19,782 nt of DNA from SABI01 sp963676605 (lineage in GTDB: Bacteria > Spirochaetota > Spirochaetia > Sphaerochaetales > Sphaerochaetaceae): the NCBI GenBank assembly GCA_963676605.2, contig CAXXSP010000033.1, positions 1 through 19,782 of the forward strand. Reading direction: 5' to 3'. How positions within the stretch are numbered: the first letter of the stretch is position 1; each line of letters begins with the position of its first letter. The notes under the pieces are model-generated. The model worked only from the letters and a program-made list of their open reading frames with translations. It searched no databases and had not been told where the DNA came from. Shown here piece by piece: positions 15,605-19,782 of the stretch. The position numbers were made by a program, and so were the translations under genes.

Positions 15605-16948
15605 TTAGAATATGGTGGCGAAGTTATCAATCTCCCACTGTGAAACATGACGGAGGTATTTCTGCCAGTCGAATTTCTTCAGTTTGAGATACTCAGAACG
15701 AAATACAGGATCAAGTTCCCGGCTGAACAGTTCGTCAGATTCCAGTGCACTGATAACCTCGCCCAGCGATGAGGGAAGCGGTCTGATATTCCGACTCTCA
15801 AGTTCTTCCCTGCTCAGAGCAGCAGGGTCCACACTGAGAGCCTCTCCGGGATCTGTTCTGTTTCGTATCCCGTCAAACCCGGCAAGAAGAAGAGCATTCA
15901 GTGCAAGATAAGGGTTCGCGGTTCCATCAGCAGGCTTGAACTCAATATTCAATCCCTTATGTTCCTTTCCCTGAAGTCCCTTGATGATTCTTACAGCTGT
16001 CTCCTTGTTTGCATCACCGTACGCAGCATACGCACTCGCCCAGTTATGGGGAATCAGACGCTTGTACGAGGTGACTATCGGAGATGTGAAAGCCAGGAGT
16101 GCTTCGATATGCTCCAAAATCCCTCCAATAAAGAATTTTGCGGTATCAGAGTAGCCACAGGAAGAGTTCTCTTCATAGAACACGTTTTTTCCGTCCTTCC
16201 AGAGGCTGATATGGATATGAGCTCCACTCCCCGATTTATCCTGAAACGGCTTGGGCATGAATGAGGCATACATACCATATTTCCTCGCTATAGCCTTGAC
16301 CGTCTCCTTGAAGAACACCTGATTGTCTGCAGCTCGGAGAGCTCCGGTATATTTCATCACGATTTCATGCTGCCCCGGGCCATATTCGGGGTAATGCTTC
16401 TCTACCTGAATGCCCTGAACCCTCAGAGCCCGGATGATCTCCAACACGACGGTATTCATCCGGTCCATACCCTGCGTATCAAAACACAGACTGTTCTCTG
16501 AGGTTGAGAGTTTTCCATTCTCATCCTTCAGGACGAAGTAAAATTCGTTCTCAAATGAGGCCATCACCTCATATTCGGAATTTCCGAGCGTTCTCTTCAG
16601 AATCGAACGAGAACAGAGCGGGATGGGTTCATAGCTCTCGAGGTCAAGAAAATCACAGATGACTGCAGCGGAATGAGCTGCATAAGGAAGAAGAGTAAAA
16701 GTCTCGAGATCCGGTTTTGCAAGGATTTCTCCTACTGGACCATAGATGCTGTCCGGAACAATATCATCGTGAGCACTGAAAAGAGGCATCGCTATGGCAT
16801 ATGTATGACCTCCCTCAAGATCTCCCTTCAAACATTCCGAAGTAGTAGCATACCCACGGGTAATGCCGTCATTATCGGTATAAATAAACCGAGTCAGTTC
16901 AACGTCATGCTCCTGCACCATCTCTTCAATTCTTTCCAGACTCTTCAT
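15605..16948 (-). CDS. Glutamine synthetase family protein, FluG / gamma-glutamylamine-synthetase type
   Basis: 447 residues from the ATG at 16948, with AAGGAGGGG before it; the frame is open to 17041 but would overlap the permease gene. Type I glutamine-synthetase fold: a beta-grasp N-domain (about 8-100), metal-binding ENEF (133-136), GPGQHE (190-195), GSGAHIH (240-246), KRLIPHNWA (296-304), and EFKPADGTANPYLA (336-349). The adenylylation-loop tyrosine motif (NLY) of GlnA is not apparent. Divergence in these motifs (GAHIH, ADGTANPY) and the neighbours suggest it is not the housekeeping enzyme but one that gamma-glutamylates an amine, as PuuA does with putrescine. It lies 49 nt after the permease gene. 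Confidence 0.87.
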   Translation of the reverse strand: MKSLERIEEMVQEHDVELTRFIYTDNDGITRGYATTSECLKGDLEGGHTYAIAMPLFSAHDDIVPDSIYGPVGEILAKPDLETFTLLPYAAHSAAVICDFLDLESYEPIPLCSRSILKRTLGNSEYEVMASFENEFYFVLKDENGKLSTSENSLCFDTQGMDRMNTVVLEIIRALRVQGIQVEKHYPEYGPGQHEIVMKYTGALRAADNQVFFKETVKAIARKYGMYASFMPKPFQDKSGSGAHIHISLWKDGKNVFYEENSSCGYSDTAKFFIGGILEHIEALLAFTSPIVTSYKRLIPHNWASAYAAYGDANKETAVRIIKGLQGKEHKGLNIEFKPADGTANPYLALNALLLAGFDGIRNRTDPGEALSVDPAALSREELESRNIRPLPSSLGEVISALESDELFSRELDPVFRSEYLKLKKFDWQKYLRHVSQWEIDNFATIF

Positions 16949-16997
16949 ATAACTCCCCTCCTTATCAGTCATTGACTTCATGTCAGGATGTTCAGGT

Positions 16998-18338
16998 TTA
17001 CTGAGCATCCTTCTGTGCGAGCTTGTTTTTCGAGTACACATGATAGAATACTATGAGCAGCACCAGTGCGATACCGGAATAGATAACGGAAGGAGGATCG
17101 CTTTGGTACAGAGCAAACATGATAATTGCCCAACCTACAAATGAAACGGGCAGCAGCACTTTCCGTCCTTTCAACTTCCACGGCAGCGAATCGAACTCTT
17201 CCGGGAACGCTTTCGGATACCTGTAGCTTGCATAGATGGAAATAATCCAGCTTATCGCGCCAAGTTCGCAGGCTATCATCGCCAGCTCAAGGTAAAAATT
17301 CTCCAAGACGCTGATATTACCGATCAGGATAAGAATAATTGCAACAGCCCAGGAAAAAATGATACCGACATGAGGGACATTTCGTTTGCTGATCTTCCTG
17401 AATGCATCAGGAAGTACGCCTTCCTCCGACATACCATACAGCAGACGGGAAGCGGCGAACACTTCTCCCACAAGACAGGTGAAAGCGGCAATCCATGCGG
17501 CAAGATTCATCACAATACCGGCAGCTCCACCGAAGGCAAAATCGGCAGCGACGGTAAACGGAGACTCAAGGGATGCATAGTCAGTATAGGCAACGAGACC
17601 GAGCATAACCAGCATTGCTGCTGAGTACATGATAAGGAATGCCACGAATGCCCATATCATGGCTTTTGGAAGGTCTGTGATTCTCTTGACTTCACTTCCA
17701 GCCGTCAGGAGAGAGAGCGGTCCCATATAGGCGTAGATACCCATTCCGAGGGCAGCCCAGAATCCGGGGAATCCGAAGGGAAGGAACGGTGTGTAGTTTG
17801 AAGTATCGATCTTTCCGCTTGCTGCACCGAAGATCGCGAAGAGAATCATAATAACCGTGAGGGTGGCTACAAGGATCAGCTGAGCTCTTCCTGTGAATTC
17901 TCCACCCCGGAGAGCTACTGCTGCCACAACGGTAACAAGGATAACAGCCCAGATAGCTGCCGATAGTGCCGAATTTTCTGTCCACTGGAAGAAATAGTTG
18001 CTCACCGCACCATTCGCAATCGCGACAGACCCGAGGAATATAATGTTCATGGCTGTATATGACAGCCCTGCTACAGTACCGTACCCCGGCCCGAGGATCC
18101 TGCTGCTCCAGGTATGAAGGGATCCCGCTGAGGGCATACCTACTGCAAGGGTTGAGATAACAAGCATGATGAGCATCATGAGTATTCCTCCCACAGCATA
18201 AGCAAGAACAGAGGAAGGACCTCCCGCCTGAGCACCTTGCGCTATGAGAACAAAAATTCCGTCACCCACTACAGACCCGACACCAATGGCCCAGATATGC
18301 CAAAAACTTAACTTCCTGAGCAATGTATTCTCTGCCAT
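16998..18338 (-). CDS. APC-superfamily amino-acid/amine permease
   Basis: 446 residues, about 12 membrane helices. Helix 1 has the family unwound glycine motif GVGSVVGDGIFV (19-30; consensus GIGxxIGxGIF). Long hydrophobic stretches follow throughout, and the C-terminus is short, charged and cytoplasmic (YSKNKLAQKDAQ). The start has GGAGAAAG before the ATG. First gene of permease - glutamine-synthetase homologue - amidohydrolase, which suggests it imports their substrate, an amino acid, amine or small peptide derivative. Substrate cannot be told from sequence. Confidence 0.88.
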   Translation of the reverse strand: MAENTLLRKLSFWHIWAIGVGSVVGDGIFVLIAQGAQAGGPSSVLAYAVGGILMMLIMLVISTLAVGMPSAGSLHTWSSRILGPGYGTVAGLSYTAMNIIFLGSVAIANGAVSNYFFQWTENSALSAAIWAVILVTVVAAVALRGGEFTGRAQLILVATLTVIMILFAIFGAASGKIDTSNYTPFLPFGFPGFWAALGMGIYAYMGPLSLLTAGSEVKRITDLPKAMIWAFVAFLIMYSAAMLVMLGLVAYTDYASLESPFTVAADFAFGGAAGIVMNLAAWIAAFTCLVGEVFAASRLLYGMSEEGVLPDAFRKISKRNVPHVGIIFSWAVAIILILIGNISVLENFYLELAMIACELGAISWIISIYASYRYPKAFPEEFDSLPWKLKGRKVLLPVSFVGWAIIMFALYQSDPPSVIYSGIALVLLIVFYHVYSKNKLAQKDAQ

Positions 18339-18368
18339 AACTTTCTCCTTATAACATGTATGTTTATC

Positions 18369-18396
18369 AGTGTAACACGCTTATGACTTTTGTCAA
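18369..18396 (-). promoter_or_regulatory. Sigma-70 promoter for the permease operon
   Basis: Minus strand TTGACA (18396-18391), a 16-nt spacer and TACACT (18374-18369). A 9-bp GTGTTACAC inverted repeat overlaps the -10. Expected start near 18362, leader about 24 nt. Confidence 0.6.
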
Positions 18397-18410
18397 ATAT
18401 AAATTTCATT

Positions 18411-18439
18411 TTGACTATAATTGATTTATATGTAATAAT
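18411..18439 (+). promoter_or_regulatory. Sigma-70 promoter for the N-formylglutamate-amidohydrolase homologue
   Basis: TTGACT (18411-18416), a 17-nt spacer and AATAAT (18434-18439). The start would be near 18446, with AGAGGA before the ATG. The -10 lies inside the palindrome at 18429-18448. Confidence 0.55.
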
Positions 18440-18448
18440 TATTACATA
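18429..18448. promoter_or_regulatory. Perfect 20-bp palindrome, candidate operator
   Basis: TATGTAATAATTATTACATA reads the same on both strands. It covers the -10 box and probable start of the rightward promoter, and lies about 33 bp upstream of the -35 of the leftward permease promoter. A bound dimer would block the rightward gene directly. The RpiR-type regulator 0.8 kb away is the obvious candidate ligand-responsive protein; this is inference. Confidence 0.55.
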
Positions 18449-18469
18449 ATTGTAGAAAGAAGAGGAATT

Positions 18470-19225
18470 ATGATGGGTACACTGCTTACAGAGAGAGACG
18501 GCGCATCGTTTACCGTAATGAACAGTCAGGGCAGGTCTCCGGTATTTCTCACGTGCGATCATGCATCCAGCGCCATTCCGCACAGACTGCAGAATCTGGG
18601 ACTGGATGCAGACACGATCCTCTCCCATCGAGGATGGGATATCGGAGCTCTCTCAATGAGCAGGAATTTATCGGATTTTCTTGATTCTCCTCTGGTATAC
18701 TCCGGATTCTCCAGACTCGTCATAGACTGCAACCGTCCGTGTGACGCTCCTCAGTCAATACCTCAGTTCGTGGACGGAGTATACATCCCTATGAATATGA
18801 ATCTATCAGAATCAGACATTAAAGAGAGGCAGATTGATATCTTCTATCCGTATCACGATGCAGTACAGAAAACACTGAAAAACCTGATTCATCGGGTCGG
18901 AAAAGTTTTTTACCTAGCGATTCACAGCTTCACCCCTCAGATGGGCGGAGAAGACCGCCCGTGGGAAATAGGTGTCACCTATGAGAAGCCCTCATCATTC
19001 AGCGGTCATCTTATACGCTCTCTTGTCGGGCAGGACGATCTTGAGGTAGGTGTAAATCAGCCATATCCTATCACCAGAGAAGGGGACTACGGAATTCATG
19101 TCCACGGCGATGGAAACGGTCTCGAATCAGTCCTGATTGAGATCCGACAGGATCTCCTGATAGAGAAAAGAAGCTATCAGAGAGTATTTAAAGCTCTAGG
19201 AACCGCAATCTCTCAGGTGCTCTGA
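18470..19225 (+). CDS. N-formylglutamate amidohydrolase family protein
   Basis: 251 residues; ATGs at 18470 and 18473 both fit the AGAGGA ribosome site. Family (PF05013) motifs: CDHASSAIP (29-37), HRGWDIGA (53-60), SRLVIDCNRP (81-90), IHSFTPQMGG (151-160), RPWEIGV (163-169), and EIRQDLL (224-230). These supply the His/Asp/Glu zinc-type site of N-formylglutamate deformylases (HutG), which release formate and glutamate in histidine degradation. No histidine-utilisation gene is nearby, whereas a glutamine-synthetase homologue, an amidohydrolase and a permease are, so the natural substrate may be another acyl- or gamma-glutamyl-glutamate-like compound. It is divergent from the permease operon, sharing a 131-bp promoter region, and its 3' end overlaps the regulator gene by 13 bp. 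Confidence 0.88.
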   Translation: MMGTLLTERDGASFTVMNSQGRSPVFLTCDHASSAIPHRLQNLGLDADTILSHRGWDIGALSMSRNLSDFLDSPLVYSGFSRLVIDCNRPCDAPQSIPQFVDGVYIPMNMNLSESDIKERQIDIFYPYHDAVQKTLKNLIHRVGKVFYLAIHSFTPQMGGEDRPWEIGVTYEKPSSFSGHLIRSLVGQDDLEVGVNQPYPITREGDYGIHVHGDGNGLESVLIEIRQDLLIEKRSYQRVFKALGTAISQVL

Positions 19226-19782
19226 TTCATCAGGCTCTTATGGACATCCGCATTAATCAGTTCAAGTTTTTCAAGCCTCTCCCTGATATCGGGCCAGCAT
19301 CTGTCGGCATAGGCAGACATGAGGGCTTCAATCATCGCTGTCATCCCTACAAGGCTGTCCCAGCGGCTCATTGACGTCACTCTGCTGGAAAGTACATAGG
19401 AAGCGTATTGTGAGGCAGGAGAATGCCACTGATCGGTCACCAGGATGACCGAGCTTACCTTCTTCGCTGCTCTTGCAGTAAATTCCACAATATCCTGATC
19501 GTATCGTCTGACATCGAAGACAATGAGTGCGTCCTTCTTGCTGAAATCAAGAAGGTGATCCATCTTGGAGGTGGAAACCCCTTCTATCATATAGACATTC
19601 GGCCGCATTTTTCTCAGGTGAAAATAGAGGTACCGTGCCACAGAATCAGTAAATTCACCTCCGATCATATGAATTCTTTTCTTCCTGTCCATGAGGACTT
19701 CCAGGATGCTATCGAACTCGAGGAAAGAAATAGAGCTGAACGTTTCCTGAAGACTTCGGTGGAGAGTTTCCTCGAAGGAGCT
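19213..19782 (-). CDS. RpiR-family transcriptional regulator, SIS domain part, 5' truncated by window edge
   Basis: 190 residues visible; the frame is open to the last base, so the N-terminal helix-turn-helix lies outside the window and the ATG at 19692 is internal. The visible part is a sugar-isomerase (SIS) fold: IHMIGGEFTDSVARYLYFHL, the Ser/Thr-rich ligand loop, DALIVFDVRRYDQDIVEFTARAAKK (family pattern: D at the strand end, then a helix with A-x-x-A), SVILVTDQWHSPASQYASYVL and a C-terminal helix. RpiR proteins bind DNA as dimers and sense phosphorylated sugars or related compounds. Convergent with the N-formylglutamate-amidohydrolase gene, and likely the local regulator of the whole locus. 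Confidence 0.8.
   Translation of the reverse strand, partial: SSFEETLHRSLQETFSSISFLEFDSILEVLMDRKKRIHMIGGEFTDSVARYLYFHLRKMRPNVYMIEGVSTSKMDHLLDFSKKDALIVFDVRRYDQDIVEFTARAAKKVSSVILVTDQWHSPASQYASYVLSSRVTSMSRWDSLVGMTAMIEALMSAYADRCWPDIRERLEKLELINADVHKSLMNQST

Noticed and set aside
18308..18628. 106-residue minus-strand frame across the divergent promoter region
   Set aside because: It is antisense to the formylglutamate-hydrolase start and spans the promoters and palindrome; no ribosome site or motif.
18470..19225. Histidine-utilisation (hut) locus
   Set aside because: The hydrolase is of the HutG family, but no histidase, urocanase or imidazolonepropionase gene is in the window, and its neighbours point to amine or glutamate-conjugate metabolism.

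Overview
The window looks like part of a diderm bacterial chromosome, most likely a spirochaete (Spirochaetota; a Sphaerochaeta- or Spirochaeta-like lineage is my guess). Pointers are a prfA-prmC-rel operon with one long bifunctional Rel, a DRTGG/CBS family II pyrophosphatase, an outer-membrane-type beta-barrel with an N-terminal W-x-W domain ending in a QQSYDG-type motif that I associate with spirochaete surface proteins, and short good Shine-Dalgarno sites (AAGGAGG/GGAGG). Nothing fixes the genus. I see no tRNA, rRNA, insertion sequence or CRISPR array.

Layout. 1-6232 (+): the C-terminal part of exodeoxyribonuclease I (sbcB), a MelB/GPH-type sugar symporter, then prfA-prmC-rel with start/stop overlaps and its own promoter. 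6226-7866 (-): CBS/DRTGG manganese pyrophosphatase, overlapping the end of rel. 8086-8538 (+): rpiB. 8535-11682 (-): an operon of a repeat-bearing outer-membrane protein, a Fic protein and a HAD-phosphatase/cytidine-deaminase fusion. 11813-12688 (+): YitT-family membrane protein. 12692-14253 (-): a sugar nucleotidyltransferase and a small secreted protein of unknown function. 14254-14506 is an AT-rich spacer.

14507-19782 is the most interesting part: a catabolic-looking locus with an APC amino-acid permease, a FluG-like glutamine-synthetase homologue and a FluG-like amidohydrolase on the minus strand. An N-formylglutamate-amidohydrolase homologue is transcribed divergently, and a 5'-truncated RpiR-type regulator lies next to it. 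A perfect 20-bp palindrome in the divergent promoter region covers the -10 box of the N-formylglutamate amidohydrolase gene and is a natural operator candidate. The inferred job is uptake of an amine or amino-acid derivative, gamma-glutamylation, and hydrolysis of the conjugate.

Genes are packed tightly. All four convergent pairs overlap or lie 3 nt apart, and no intrinsic terminator was found. Several minus-strand genes appear to use an extended -10 promoter (TGnTATACT or close), and two of these decide the start codon against a longer open frame.
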